From positions 3,100,001 to 3,164,000 of the forward strand of contig NZ_CP108442.1 in assembly GCF_041435355.1 (NCBI RefSeq): DNA of 64,000 bases, given 5' to 3'. This DNA is from Streptomyces sp. NBC_01276. Lineage in GTDB: Bacteria; Actinomycetota; Actinomycetes; Streptomycetales; Streptomycetaceae. This document shows positions 19,093 through 27,712 of the stretch, one piece after another; within the stretch, counting starts at the first letter, position 1; every line of letters starts with the position of its first letter. The notes beneath the pieces are model-generated. The model had not been told where the DNA came from. It ran no database searches and saw nothing but the letters and a program-made list of their open reading frames with translations. The position numbers were made by a program, and so were the translations under genes.

Positions 19093-20295
19093 GTGACCCC
19101 CGAAGACTTCGCCGCACTGCTCACCCCCGAGGGCCGCGCGCTCCTCGACTCCCTCCGCGACTACGACCCCGGCCAGGAGCTCGCCGTCGCCACCCGGCTG
19201 CGCCGCGAACACCCCGCCCCGCTGGTGTCGGCGGCGCTCGGGCAGGCCCGCCTGCGGCAGCGGGCGGTGGCGAAGTTCGGGGCCGAGGACGCGTTCCGGA
19301 TGTACTTCACGCCCGGCGGCGGCGAGATGGCCACCCGCGCGTCGGTGGCCTCGTACCGCGCCGGGCGGCTCGCGGCGCTGGGCGTACGGAGCGTCGCGGA
19401 CCTGTGCTGCGGGATCGGCGGGGACGCCCTGGCGCTGGCCCGGCTCGGGATCCGGGTGCTGGCGGTGGACCTCGACCCGCTGACGGTGGCCGTCGCCCGG
19501 GCCAACGCCGAGGCGCTGGGACTGGCGGACCTGATCGAGGTCCGCGAGGCGGACGTGACGGAGGTGGACGTGTCCTCGTACGAGGCCGTCTTCATCGACC
19601 CGGCCCGGCGCGGCGGGCGCGGCCGGATCTTCGACCCGGAGTCGTACTCGCCCCCGCTGTCCTGGGCCGTGGAGACCGCCCGGGGCGCGAAGCACGCCGC
19701 CATCAAGATCGCCCCCGGGATCCCGCACGAGGCGGTCCCGGCGGAGGCCGAGGCCGAGTGGATCTCCGACCACGGGGACGTGAAGGAGGCCGTGCTGTGG
19801 TTCGGCACCGCCCCGGGCACGGTCCGCGCCACCCTGCTGCCCGGGCCCCGCGAGCTGCTGACCGCCGATCCGCTGCCGGATCCGGAGGCGGGCCCGGTGG
19901 GCCGCTACCTCTACGAGCCCGACGGGGCCGTGATCCGCGCCCACCTCGTCGCCGAGGTGGCCGCGGAGCTGGACGGCCGGCTCGTCGACCCGACCATCGC
20001 CTACATCACCGCCGACGAGCTGCGCCCGACGCCGTACGCGACCGCGTACGAGATCACCGACGTGCTGCCCTTCGGGCTGAAGAAGCTGAGGGCGCTGCTG
20101 CGCGAGCGCGGGGTCGGGATCCTGACGGTGAAGAAGCGCGGCTCGGCGATCGAGCCGGAGGAGCTCCGCAAGAAGGTGAAGCCCCAGGGGCCGAACGCGG
20201 CGACGGTCTTCCTCACCCGGGTGGGCGGCGCTCCGTCGATGCTGATCGGATCACCGGCCGGCCAGGAGACGGGGACGGGGACGGGGACGGTCTAA
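19093..20295 (+). CDS. Class I SAM-dependent methyltransferase with THUMP-like C-terminus
   Basis: A 400-residue protein. Residues 1-85 are an unassigned helical part. The Rossmann methyltransferase core shows the SAM-binding motif VADLCCGIGGDAL at about 101-113, then the acidic AVDLDP and the motif FIDPARRGGRGR near 172-183. The C-terminal 130 residues (AYEITDVLPFGLKKLRALLRERGVGILTVKKRGS) fit the THUMP-like domain of this actinobacterial family. Family members are often annotated only as methyltransferases; the target (RNA or small molecule) is unknown. The last residues (GTGTGTV) are coded by a GGGGAC tandem repeat at about 20270-20293. Its end overlaps the converging membrane gene by 4 bases. 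Confidence 0.85.
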   Translation: MTPEDFAALLTPEGRALLDSLRDYDPGQELAVATRLRREHPAPLVSAALGQARLRQRAVAKFGAEDAFRMYFTPGGGEMATRASVASYRAGRLAALGVRSVADLCCGIGGDALALARLGIRVLAVDLDPLTVAVARANAEALGLADLIEVREADVTEVDVSSYEAVFIDPARRGGRGRIFDPESYSPPLSWAVETARGAKHAAIKIAPGIPHEAVPAEAEAEWISDHGDVKEAVLWFGTAPGTVRATLLPGPRELLTADPLPDPEAGPVGRYLYEPDGAVIRAHLVAEVAAELDGRLVDPTIAYITADELRPTPYATAYEITDVLPFGLKKLRALLRERGVGILTVKKRGSAIEPEELRKKVKPQGPNAATVFLTRVGGAPSMLIGSPAGQETGTGTGTV

Positions 20296-20960
20296 CCCGC
20301 CACGTCCGACAGGACCGGCCCGCGGCGGGCGGCCGCCGCCGGGGCGGGGCGGCCGGCGCGGGCCGCCCAGCGGCGGTGGGTGACGGCCTTGGCCGCGCCC
20401 AGCAGCCCGGTGATCCACAGGATCATGCCGAGCCCCACGAAGCCGACGACCTCCCCGTACGCCGTGGCGCCGGGCCGCGCCCCGGCCGCCGCCGCGAAGG
20501 CGGTCCAGAGCCCGCAGGCGCCCAGGGCCAGGGAGGCGGCCAGCCACACCAGGCTCCGTACCGGTGCCCGCAGCGCGGGGTCGACGACGGGCTCCCGGCC
20601 GGCCTCGATCCAGTCGCACAGCAGCTCGTGCTCGCGCCGCTCCCACCGGGCACCCCGTACGAACCAGATCCCGGCGGGCACCAGCACGCCCACCGCGGTC
20701 GCGACGAAGACGGCCCCGAACAGGGACTCCACGGGGTCGGCGGCCTCGAAGGAGGTCACGGCCAGGCCGACGAACGCCCAGCCGAGCGCGAAGGCCGCCG
20801 CCACCGCCCAGAGCAGGGCCAGCCGCCCCGGGGCCAGGCCGCGCCGGCTCAGGTCGGCGAGGAAGCGCGCGCGGTCGGCCCGTACGACGGTCTCGTCCAG
20901 CCACTCGCGCAGGTGCGCGGGCGGCGGCGGGGGCGGGAGCTCACGGCTAGGCATGGGCAT
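20292..20960 (-). CDS. Membrane protein of unknown function
   Basis: A 222-residue protein with a Pro-rich head (MPMPSRELPPPPPPAHLREW). Four predicted membrane helices lie at about 48-70, 77-100, 130-152 and 165-185, and a basic Arg/Ala-rich tail follows. I do not recognise the family. The ATG at 20960 was chosen over a longer reading to 21254, which would overlap the ABM-like gene. It lies 41 bases downstream of that gene, so it may be the last member of the tsaB-rimI-tsaD string. Confidence 0.72.
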   Translation of the reverse strand: MPMPSRELPPPPPPAHLREWLDETVVRADRARFLADLSRRGLAPGRLALLWAVAAAFALGWAFVGLAVTSFEAADPVESLFGAVFVATAVGVLVPAGIWFVRGARWERREHELLCDWIEAGREPVVDPALRAPVRSLVWLAASLALGACGLWTAFAAAAGARPGATAYGEVVGFVGLGMILWITGLLGAAKAVTHRRWAARAGRPAPAAAARRGPVLSDVAG

Positions 20961-21001
20961 GACCGTAGACCCGGCCGCTCCAGCCCCGCTCGACGCCCGC
21001 C

Positions 21002-21274
21002 TCAGCCGCCGCTGACCTCGACCGACTCGAACCGCCAGCGGTGCACGGCCCGGGTGATCAGGTCCGCGGCCGGTTCGGGCAGTTCGGGCAGCTCCGCCGC
21101 GACCCCCTCGGGGGCCTCCCACCAGGTGATGACGAGGACCCGGTCCTGGGGGGCCCGCAGGATCTCGCGGCGCACCGGTTCCCGGGCCAGGACCTGCGCG
21201 CGGGCCCACTCCAGCAGCTCGTTGCCGCGGCCGGTGGCGGCCCGCGCCTCCCACATCAGGGCGACGGTGCTCAC
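21002..21274 (-). CDS. Small ABM-like (dimeric alpha/beta-barrel) protein
   Basis: A 90-residue protein: [28 protein letters not shown], then [20 protein letters not shown], then [11 protein letters not shown]. This pattern of strand, long helix and strand with a conserved Trp-rich strand fits the antibiotic-biosynthesis-monooxygenase-like fold. The reaction is unknown. The GTG at 21274 overlaps the tsaD stop in a GTGA arrangement, so it is translationally coupled to tsaD. The longer open frame to 21625 only shadows tsaD. Confidence 0.72.
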   Translation of the reverse strand: MSTVALMWEARAATGRGNELLEWARAQVLAREPVRREILRAPQDRVLVITWWEAPEGVAAELPELPEPAADLITRAVHRWRFESVEVSGG

Positions 21275-22410
21275 GAGTACAGGTTGTCCTTGCTCAGCTC
21301 GTGCACGTGGTCGTGATCGTGGCCGTGTACGTGGCCGTCGCCGCCCTCGTGCTCGTGCTCGTGGGACGTCCCCGGCACGTGCGGGTCCGTCACCGGCAGG
21401 GAGGAGTCGGCGGACAGGTCCCAGTCGGAGGCCGGCCGGTTCCGCTTGACCATCTCCGCGCCCAGCGCCGCGACCATCGCGCCGTTGTCCGTGCACAGCT
21501 TCGGCCGCGGCACCCGCAGGATGATCCCGGCGTCGTCGCAGCGCTCCTGGGCGAGCGAGCGCAGCCGCGAGTTGGCGGCCACGCCGCCGCCGATCATCAG
21601 GTGGTCCACGCCCTCGTCCTTGCACGCGCGGATCGCCTTGCGCGTCAGCACGTCCACCACGGCCTCCTGGAAGGACGCCGCGACGTCGCGCACCGGGACC
21701 TCCTCGCCCGCCTTGCGCTTGGCCTCGATCCAGCGGGCCACCGCCGTCTTGAGGCCGGAGAAGGAGAAGTCGTACGCCGCGTCGCGCGGCCCCGTCAGCC
21801 CGCGCGGGAAGTTGATCGCCTTGGGGTCGCCCTCGCGCGCGAGCCGGTCGATGACCGGACCGCCGGGGAAGCCCAGCTGGAGCACCCGGGCGATCTTGTC
21901 GAAGGCCTCGCCCGCCGCGTCGTCGATGGTCGCGCCGAGCGGCCGGACGTCACTGGTGATGTCGGGGGCGAGCAGCAGCGAGGAGTGCCCGCCGGACACC
22001 AGCAGGGCCATGGTCGGCTCCGGCAGCGGCCCGTGTTCCAGCTGGTCGACGCAGATGTGCGAGGCCAGGTGGTTGACCCCGTAGAGCGGCTTGCCCAGCG
22101 CGTAGGCGTACGCCTTCGCCGCCGAGACGCCCACCAGGAGTGCCCCCGCGAGGCCCGGACCGGCCGTGACGGCGATGCCGTCGAGGTCGCGGGCGCTGAC
22201 CCCGGCCTCCTTCAGGGCGCGTTCGATGGTCGGGACCATCGCCTCCAGGTGGGCCCGGGAGGCCACCTCGGGCACGACCCCGCCGAAGCGGGCGTGCTCG
22301 TCGACGCTCGACGCGATCGCGTCCGCGAGCAGGGTGGTGCCGCGGACGACGCCGACGCCGGTCTCGTCGCAAGAGGTCTCGATGCCGAGGACGAGCGGTT
22401 CGTCAGCCAT
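21271..22410 (-). CDS. tsaD: tRNA N6-threonylcarbamoyladenosine (t6A) synthase catalytic subunit TsaD, with His-rich tail
   Basis: A 379-residue ASKHA-fold enzyme that joins the threonylcarbamoyl group to A37 of ANN-decoding tRNAs. It starts [16 protein letters not shown] and has the metal-binding His pair in NHLASH near residue 112. It also shows LVSGGHSSL, the nucleotide-binding GEAFDK and FPGGP, and ends its core with [13 protein letters not shown] and [12 protein letters not shown]. Beyond the normal end, at about residue 345, it carries a tail [27 protein letters not shown] in composition, very rich in His, Asp and Glu. It overlaps rimI by 8 bases and the ABM-like gene by 4. The ATG at 22410 is used; a GTG at 22419 is possible. 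Confidence 0.95.
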   Translation of the reverse strand: MADEPLVLGIETSCDETGVGVVRGTTLLADAIASSVDEHARFGGVVPEVASRAHLEAMVPTIERALKEAGVSARDLDGIAVTAGPGLAGALLVGVSAAKAYAYALGKPLYGVNHLASHICVDQLEHGPLPEPTMALLVSGGHSSLLLAPDITSDVRPLGATIDDAAGEAFDKIARVLQLGFPGGPVIDRLAREGDPKAINFPRGLTGPRDAAYDFSFSGLKTAVARWIEAKRKAGEEVPVRDVAASFQEAVVDVLTRKAIRACKDEGVDHLMIGGGVAANSRLRSLAQERCDDAGIILRVPRPKLCTDNGAMVAALGAEMVKRNRPASDWDLSADSSLPVTDPHVPGTSHEHEHEGGDGHVHGHDHDHVHELSKDNLYS

Positions 22411-22939
22411 GGGTCTCACTGCTCTCAGGGTGCTCAGGTTGCTGAGGGTCGGTCTTCGTCTGTGCGGGGTCGGTCAGGCGCATCACGAGCGCGTCGACGT
22501 TGCCCGGCTGGTAGTAGCCGCGCCGGAATCCGATCGGCTCGAAGCCGAAGCGTTCGTAGAGCCGCTGGGCGCGGGTGTTGTCCACCCGGACCTCCAGCAG
22601 CACCTCGGCGCACTCGAAGTCGGTGGCGGCGCGCAGCAGTTCGGTCAGCAGCCGGGCGCCGAGCCCGGTGCCCCACTGGTCGCGGGCGGCCGCGATGGTC
22701 TGTACGTCGCCCAGGTCTCCGGCGGCGGCGAGCCCCGCGTAGCCGACGAGGCGGCCGTCGGCGGGGTCTTCGGCGACGACGTAGCGGCGGGTGGCCCGCG
22801 GTCCGCGCGCGTGGGTGAGCTCGGACCAGAACATCCCGGCGGACCAGGCGTCATCGGGGAACAGCTCGTGCTCCAGCTCCAGCACGGGCTCGATGTCCCA
22901 CCAGCGCATCTCCCGGAGCACCGCGGTCACGGCCGTCAC
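22403..22939 (-). CDS. rimI: Ribosomal-protein-alanine N-acetyltransferase RimI
   Basis: A 178-residue GNAT acetyltransferase. It has [25 protein letters not shown] at the start and the acetyl-CoA-binding signature [12 protein letters not shown] (Q/R-x-x-G-x-G/A) near residues 93-103. [29 protein letters not shown] follows. RimI acetylates the N-terminus of ribosomal protein S18 in E. coli, and the gene often sits between tsaB and tsaD, as here. The GTG at 22939 overlaps the tsaB stop in a GTGA arrangement. The C-terminus has an extra Pro/Glu-rich tail. Confidence 0.92.
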   Translation of the reverse strand: MTAVTAVLREMRWWDIEPVLELEHELFPDDAWSAGMFWSELTHARGPRATRRYVVAEDPADGRLVGYAGLAAAGDLGDVQTIAAARDQWGTGLGARLLTELLRAATDFECAEVLLEVRVDNTRAQRLYERFGFEPIGFRRGYYQPGNVDALVMRLTDPAQTKTDPQQPEHPESSETHG

Positions 22940-23598
22940 TGCGGGGTGACCACCTTGTAGTTCTTGGGGACCTGCGCGTCGGGCCGGCGCAGGTAGAGGG
23001 GCGTCGGCGGCAGGAACGTCCCACCCTGCGCGAGCCGCTCCGCCGCGAGGCCCGCCAGGGCGGCCGCCGACTGGTGTACGGGGCCGCGCGCGTCGGTGAA
23101 CACCTCGGGGTAGAGCTGCGCGCCCTGGCCGACGGCCGGCAGGCCGGCCACGCGCTCGGCGATGTCGGCGGGGCGGTCGACGGCGGGCTCGCCGGTCCGG
23201 GTGCGCGGGTCCTCGTAGCGCGCCCAGTAGACCTCCTTGCGCCGCGCGTCGGTGGCGACGGTGAAGGGGCCTTCGACCCCGGCGGCGCCGGCGGCGTAGG
23301 CGAGCCCGTCGAGGGTGCACAGGCCGTGCACGGGGACGCCGAGGACGGAGGCGAAGGTGGAGGCGGTGACCAGGCCGACGCGCAGTCCCGTGTAGGGGCC
23401 GGGGCCGACGCCGACGACGATGCCGGTGACGGCTTCGAGCTTCACCCCGGCCTCGGCGAGGACCGCGTCGACGGAGGGGAGCAGGAGCTCCCCGTGGCGG
23501 CGGGCGTCGACCTGGTTCGACTCGGCGAGGACGGCCTCCCCGTCGTGCAGGGCGACGGTGACGGCGGGCGTGGCGGTATCTACGGCAAGCAAGAGCAC
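22936..23598 (-). CDS. tsaB: t6A biosynthesis protein TsaB
   Basis: A 220-residue ASKHA-fold partner of TsaD, required for t6A formation but without catalytic activity of its own. It starts LLLAVDTATPAVTVAL and has the dimer-interface block GVGPGPYTGLRVGLVTAS near residues 64-81. TDARRKEVYWARY follows near 116-128. It begins the tsaB-rimI-tsaD string, whose members overlap by 4-8 bases. GTG start. The TsaE ATPase is encoded nearby at 24768. Confidence 0.94.
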   Translation of the reverse strand: MLLLAVDTATPAVTVALHDGEAVLAESNQVDARRHGELLLPSVDAVLAEAGVKLEAVTGIVVGVGPGPYTGLRVGLVTASTFASVLGVPVHGLCTLDGLAYAAGAAGVEGPFTVATDARRKEVYWARYEDPRTRTGEPAVDRPADIAERVAGLPAVGQGAQLYPEVFTDARGPVHQSAAALAGLAAERLAQGGTFLPPTPLYLRRPDAQVPKNYKVVTPQ

Positions 23599-23734
23599 GC
23601 GAACAGCCTACGACTCCCGGGCCCCGGGGCCTTGCGGCCGGTCACGGCGGAGCCCGGCTGCTACCTTTCGACCGGGGATACGACCGGGGGCCCACTCCCG
23701 GGTCGACGGCGCAGGCGCAAAGAGGTGGAGCAAG

Positions 23735-24292
23735 GTGGCACGCAGCAGCTCGGGAATCGTGGCCGGGCTCACCGTCGCGGCGCTCGCCGCGATCGGCTTC
23801 CTCGGCTGGCAGGCCTCGGCGACCGCTCCGGCGCACCCCGTGAAGGCGGCTCCGCAGGCCCCCGCGGCGCATCAGGACCAGCCCCCGGCCAAGCAGGACA
23901 CGGCGAAGCCCGCCGCGCTGCCCGCCGATTCCGGGACCGGGATGCGGGTCGTGTACTCGGTGTCCCAGAAGCGGGTGTGGCTGGTCGCGGAGGACGGCCG
24001 GGACCCCAAGTCCTTCACGGTGACGCCGAGCACGGTGCACCCGGCGCCCGGCAGCTACGCGGTCGGCTCGCGCTCGGGCACGGTCACGGGTACGGACGGG
24101 GTGCCGATCGAGCACGTCGTCCGGTTCGCCAGCACGGACGGCATCGCGATCGGCTTCAGCGCGCGCGTGGACGGCTCGATGCCGACGCCGGACCCCGCGA
24201 AGAAGGCCGGCGGCATCCGGATGACCCGCGCCGACGGTGACGCGATGTGGGCGTTCGCGACGATCAACTCGAAGGTCGTCGTCGTTCCCTGA
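23735..24292 (+). CDS. Secreted YkuD-like protein lacking the catalytic cysteine
   Basis: A 185-residue exported protein. A signal/anchor segment (GIVAGLTVAALAAIGFLGWQA) lies at about residues 7-27, then a Pro/Ala/Lys/Gln linker to about 65. The C-terminal domain (VVYSVSQKRVWLVAEDG, then HPAPGSYAVGSRSG, then GGIRMTRADGDAMWAFATINSKVVVV) resembles an L,D-transpeptidase (YkuD) fold in layout. The signature SHGC-[IV]-R is replaced by AGGIRM, so the nucleophilic Cys and its His are missing. It may bind peptidoglycan without cross-linking it; this is inference from a short resemblance. The GTG at 23735 has GGAG just upstream. Confidence 0.72.
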   Translation: MARSSSGIVAGLTVAALAAIGFLGWQASATAPAHPVKAAPQAPAAHQDQPPAKQDTAKPAALPADSGTGMRVVYSVSQKRVWLVAEDGRDPKSFTVTPSTVHPAPGSYAVGSRSGTVTGTDGVPIEHVVRFASTDGIAIGFSARVDGSMPTPDPAKKAGGIRMTRADGDAMWAFATINSKVVVVP

Positions 24293-24346
24293 CGCCGCGC
24301 ACCACGCCCCGCCCACCCCGCCGCGGGATTCACCCGAACGGGGTCT

Positions 24347-24532
24347 TCAGGCCGCTTCCGACTCCGGGGCGGCCTGTGGTGCGTGCGGGTCGGCGGGGGC
24401 CGCCCCGCCCTGCGGCGCGGGGTCCCGGTCCGCCCTCCCGGGCGGCGTCGACACCGCCGTGGCGGCCGCGCCCGCCGCGAGCAGGGCCCGCATGGACACG
24501 ACGGGCGCTCGCTCTGCTCCTGCTGCCGACAT
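24347..24532 (-). CDS. Small Ala/Pro-rich protein, unknown function
   Basis: A 61-residue ORF: a short head MSAAGAERAPVVSM, an Ala-rich hydrophobic stretch (RALLAAGAAATAV) at about 15-28, then a Pro/Ala/Asp-rich tail. The hydrophobic part could be a weak export signal. No family is recognised. What supports it as real is a strong GGAGG site 5 bases before the ATG and a palindromic promoter element 32 bases upstream of the start. It could still be a chance ORF in G/C-rich DNA. Confidence 0.5.
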   Translation of the reverse strand: MSAAGAERAPVVSMRALLAAGAAATAVSTPPGRADRDPAPQGGAAPADPHAPQAAPESEAA

Positions 24533-24563
24533 GGCTGCCTCCTGAGACCCCGGGACGCTGTAC

Positions 24564-24577
24564 TTAGGTAGACCTAA
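24564..24577. promoter_or_regulatory. Palindrome TTAGGT-AG-ACCTAA upstream of the small ORF
   Basis: Two perfect 6-base arms separated by 2 bases, in an A/T-rich patch. The arms are those of the actinobacterial iron box (DmdR/IdeR, TTAGGT and ACCTAA), but in the consensus they lie 7 bases apart, so this could be a shortened iron box or an unrelated repressor site. It lies between the small ORF and tsaE. Confidence 0.5.
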
Positions 24578-24767
24578 CCAACGCTCGGTACCATGTCATC
24601 ACGCGGCCCCACACCTGCGCAATATCTTCCCGACGGCCTGTCGGTACGTTGTGGGCGCACCAGCCGCCCCAAGGGGGCGCACGGGAGGGCGTACGGCGCG
24701 GGCGAGGGCGTAGGACTCGCGCGTCAGGAGGCTCACGGCGTGCGCGGGAGGGCGCGGGGCGCCGCGC

Positions 24768-25331
24768 CTACCGTCCGGCCGCCCCGGTGAGTTCCGCGAG
24801 CTCCGCACCGGCCCAGCGCGCGCCGACGCCGCGCAGCGCGACCTCGCGCACGTCGTCCAGGACCTCCTCGTGGCCCACGGCCCGGCCGATCACCACATGG
24901 AGCCGGTCGTCGGAGAGCTCCTCCACCTTGCCGTCGCCCCACTCCACGACGACCACGGACTCGGGCAGCGAGACGTCGAGGTCCAGGTCCTCCATCTCGT
25001 CCAGCCCGCCGCCGAGGCGGTACGCGTCCACGTGCACCAGCGGCGGCCCGTCGCCCAGGGACGGGTGCACCCGGGCGATCACGAAGGTCGGCGAGGTCAC
25101 GGCCCCGCGCACGCCCAGCCCCTCCCCCAGGCCGCGGGTCAGGGTGGTCTTGCCCGCGCCGAGTTCCCCGGTCAGCAGGACGAGGTCGCCGGGGCGCAGC
25201 AGCCCCGCGATCCGGCGGCCCAGTTCCTGCATCGAGGCGGGCGAGTCGACGGTGACGATGGTTTCGGCGGCGGCCTCGGCCAGGGCCTCAGCCGCCGGGC
25301 TGCGCGGTGCTTCCCGCGGTACTTCTTCCAT
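24768..25331 (-). CDS. tsaE: t6A biosynthesis ATPase TsaE
   Basis: A 187-residue P-loop ATPase that supports TsaB-TsaD in making t6A. It has the Walker A motif GELGAGKTTL at residues 55-64, then SPTFVIARVHPS. The Walker B-like HVDAYRLGGGLDEMEDL follows, then VVVVEWGDGKVEEL. The first 30 residues are an Ala/Glu-rich extension. The ATG at 25331 lies inside the 3' end of the upstream hydrolase gene, an overlap of 44 bases, which suggests co-translation. It is separated from tsaB-rimI-tsaD by two genes. Confidence 0.93.
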   Translation of the reverse strand: MEEVPREAPRSPAAEALAEAAAETIVTVDSPASMQELGRRIAGLLRPGDLVLLTGELGAGKTTLTRGLGEGLGVRGAVTSPTFVIARVHPSLGDGPPLVHVDAYRLGGGLDEMEDLDLDVSLPESVVVVEWGDGKVEELSDDRLHVVIGRAVGHEEVLDDVREVALRGVGARWAGAELAELTGAAGR

Positions 25332-26469
25332 GCGCCCCAACGTTAGTCGGTACGGGGACGGCTCCGGTGCGCGCCAGGAGGTCGGTCAGCAGCGCGGTCA
25401 CGATGTCCGGGCGCTCCAGCATCATCAGGTGCCCGGTGTTCTCCAGCACGACCAGGTCGGCCGCCGGCAGCGCTTCCTTGATCGACACGCTGTGCTCGGC
25501 CGGGATGATCATGTCCCGGTCCCCGGCGATGACGGTGACGGGGATGTCCGCGAACCGCTGGAGGGCGGCGGTCTTGTCGTGGGCCTGGAAGGCCGGGTAG
25601 AACTCGGCGACCACGTCGATCGGGGTCGCCTCGATCAGCCGCTCGGCGAAGCGGGCGACGCCCGGATCCACGTCCCGGGAGCCGAACGAGTACAGCTTGA
25701 TCATCCCGGCGAAGAGGTCGGCGGTCGCCCGGCGGCCCTTCTCCACCAGCTCCACCTGGGAGCCGAGCGCCCTGAGCACGCCGGGCAGGATCCTGCGCAC
25801 CGCGCCCTGTCCCACGGAGGGCAGCCCGTACGTCACCTGGTCGAGCCGCCCGCTGGAGGTGCCCACCAGGGCCACCCCGATCACCCGGTCGCGCACCAGC
25901 TCCGGGAACTGCTCGGCGAGGGCCATGACGGTCATCCCGCCCATGGAGTGGCCGACGAGGACCAGCGGGCCCTCGGGCGCGGTGGCGTCGATGACGGCCT
26001 TGAGGTCGCGGCCGAGCTGCTCGATGGTCACCGGCTCGCCGTCGGCCTGGGCCAGGCCCCGGGCGCTGCGGCCGTGGCTGCGCTGGTCCCAGTAGACGGC
26101 CCGGAGGACTCCGCGCAGCGCGGCGCGCTGGAAGTGCCAGGAGTCCTGGCCGAGGCAGTAGCCGTGGCAGAAGACGACGGTGGTCCCGGCGGCCGGGGAC
26201 GAGCGGCGCAGGCGGCGCTTCTTGCCGGGGGGCGCGGGCGGCAGCTCGTCGGTCTCGTAGTAGAGCTCGGTGCCGTCCTCGGCCCGGCAGGAGCCCTCGG
26301 TCCCGCGCAGGGAGCCGTAGTCCCCGGCGGCGTCGAGCGCCAGGCGGGCCTTCATGCGGATGCCGCGTCCCACGGTGATCCTTTCGACCGCGACACCGGC
26401 CGCGGCGCCCGCCGCTATGACACCGATGGCGGCGCCGGCCCAGCCGGCCTTGCGCCAGTTTTCGCTCAC
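25288..26469 (-). CDS. Membrane-anchored alpha/beta hydrolase
   Basis: A 393-residue protein. A membrane segment at about residues 7-28 (AGWAGAAIGVIAAGAAAGVAV) is followed by a Pro/Lys-rich linker. The alpha/beta-hydrolase domain from about 95 has the oxyanion HGY motif in VVFCHGYCLG, the nucleophile elbow VGHSMGGMT near 175-183, the acidic IAGDRDMIIP and the His in NTGHLMMLERP. It may be an esterase or lipase acting at the membrane; the substrate is unknown. It starts with GTG at 26469, 17 bases after alr, and overlaps tsaE at the other end. Confidence 0.9.
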   Translation of the reverse strand: MSENWRKAGWAGAAIGVIAAGAAAGVAVERITVGRGIRMKARLALDAAGDYGSLRGTEGSCRAEDGTELYYETDELPPAPPGKKRRLRRSSPAAGTTVVFCHGYCLGQDSWHFQRAALRGVLRAVYWDQRSHGRSARGLAQADGEPVTIEQLGRDLKAVIDATAPEGPLVLVGHSMGGMTVMALAEQFPELVRDRVIGVALVGTSSGRLDQVTYGLPSVGQGAVRRILPGVLRALGSQVELVEKGRRATADLFAGMIKLYSFGSRDVDPGVARFAERLIEATPIDVVAEFYPAFQAHDKTAALQRFADIPVTVIAGDRDMIIPAEHSVSIKEALPAADLVVLENTGHLMMLERPDIVTALLTDLLARTGAVPVPTNVGAHGRSTAGSTAQPGG

Positions 26470-26486
26470 GACGTCGCCGTCCTCAC

Positions 26487-27623
26487 TCAGCCGCCCAGGT
26501 ACACCCGGGGCACCCGACCTCCGATACGGGTGACGATCTCATACGCGATCGTGTGTGCCGCTTGAGCCCAGTCCTCGGCGGTGGGTTCGCCGCGTTCCGC
26601 GTCGCCGAAGACGACGGCCTCGTCGCCGACTCGGGCGAGGTCCTCGCCGAGGTCGACGACGAACTGGTCCATGGCGATCCGGCCCGCGGCCCGCCGGATC
26701 CGGCCGCCGACGAGCACCGGCCCGCGGCCGGAGGCGCTGCGCGGCAGGCCGTCGGCGTAACCGGCGGGGACCAGCGCGAGGTGGGTCTCGGACCCGGTGA
26801 CGTAGTGGTGGCCGTAGCTCACCCCGTGCCCGGCGGGGACGGACTTGACCAGGGCCAGCGAGGCCTTGAGCCGCATGGCGGGGCGCAGGCCGAGCTGGGC
26901 GGGGGTGCCGAGCTCGGGGGCGGGCGAGACGCCGTAGACGGCCAGGCCGGTGCGGACGAGGTCGTAGTGGCTCTCGGGGAGGGTGAGGGTCGCGGGCGAG
27001 TTGGCGATGTGCCGGACCTCGGGGTCGACCCCCTCCTTCTCCGCGTAGGCGAGCATGTCGCGGAAGGCGTCGAGCTGCAGCCGGATGGAGGGGTGGCCGG
27101 GCTCGTCGGCGCAGGCGAAGTGCGACCAGACGCCGGTGACCTGGACGGTTCCCTCCGCCTGCGCGGCGACGGCCGCGCCGACGAGCTCCGCCCAGTCGGC
27201 GGGCTGGCAGCCGTTGCGGCCGAGGCCGGTGTCGGCCTTGAGCTGGATCCTGGCGGTGCGACCGGCCGCGCGGGCGGCCTCCCGCACCTCGTCCAGGGCC
27301 CACAGGCCGCTGACCGACACGTCGATGTCGGCCTCGACGGCCTCCCGCCAGGGCCCGCCGGGGGTCCAGAGCCAGCACATGACGCGCCCCTCGATGCCGG
27401 CGGCGCGCAGGGCGAGCGCCTCCTCGGGGGTGGCGGTACCGAGCCAGGTGGCGCCGGCCTCCTGGGCGGCACGGGCGCAGGGGACGGCCCCGTGCCCGTA
27501 GGCGTTCGCCTTGACGACGGCCATGAGCTGGGCCCGGGGCGCCCGCGCGCGCAGGGCGCGCACGTTCTCCCGTACTGCGTCAAGATCGATCTCGGCGTAC
27601 ACGCGCGTCGGTGTCTCGTTCAT
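26487..27623 (-). CDS. alr: Alanine racemase
   Basis: A 378-residue PLP enzyme that interconverts L- and D-alanine, supplying D-Ala for peptidoglycan. It has the PLP-binding lysine K38 in AVVKANAYGHGA and the catalytic tyrosine in HGVSYGHHYVTG near residue 270. The substrate-binding stretches GYADGLPRSASGRG and RIAMDQFVVDLG follow, and it ends RIGGRVPRVYLGG. The ATG at 27623 has a weak GTGGG upstream. The long frame further upstream is antisense to nnr. It lies in a cluster of envelope and cofactor genes. Confidence 0.96.
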   Translation of the reverse strand: MNETPTRVYAEIDLDAVRENVRALRARAPRAQLMAVVKANAYGHGAVPCARAAQEAGATWLGTATPEEALALRAAGIEGRVMCWLWTPGGPWREAVEADIDVSVSGLWALDEVREAARAAGRTARIQLKADTGLGRNGCQPADWAELVGAAVAAQAEGTVQVTGVWSHFACADEPGHPSIRLQLDAFRDMLAYAEKEGVDPEVRHIANSPATLTLPESHYDLVRTGLAVYGVSPAPELGTPAQLGLRPAMRLKASLALVKSVPAGHGVSYGHHYVTGSETHLALVPAGYADGLPRSASGRGPVLVGGRIRRAAGRIAMDQFVVDLGEDLARVGDEAVVFGDAERGEPTAEDWAQAAHTIAYEIVTRIGGRVPRVYLGG

Positions 27624-27712
27624 CGCCCACAGTCTCTCAGAACCCCCGCCCCGCCCCGTCTCTACCCGCCCGGCCGCGCCGAACCGGCCCCGGCGCGACC
27701 CGGTTCCCGGGG

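Noticed and set aside
24599..24808. A 69-codon minus-strand frame overlapping the tsaE end
   Set aside because: No ribosome binding site, Arg/Pro-rich composition and a 41-base overlap with tsaE make it an unlikely gene.
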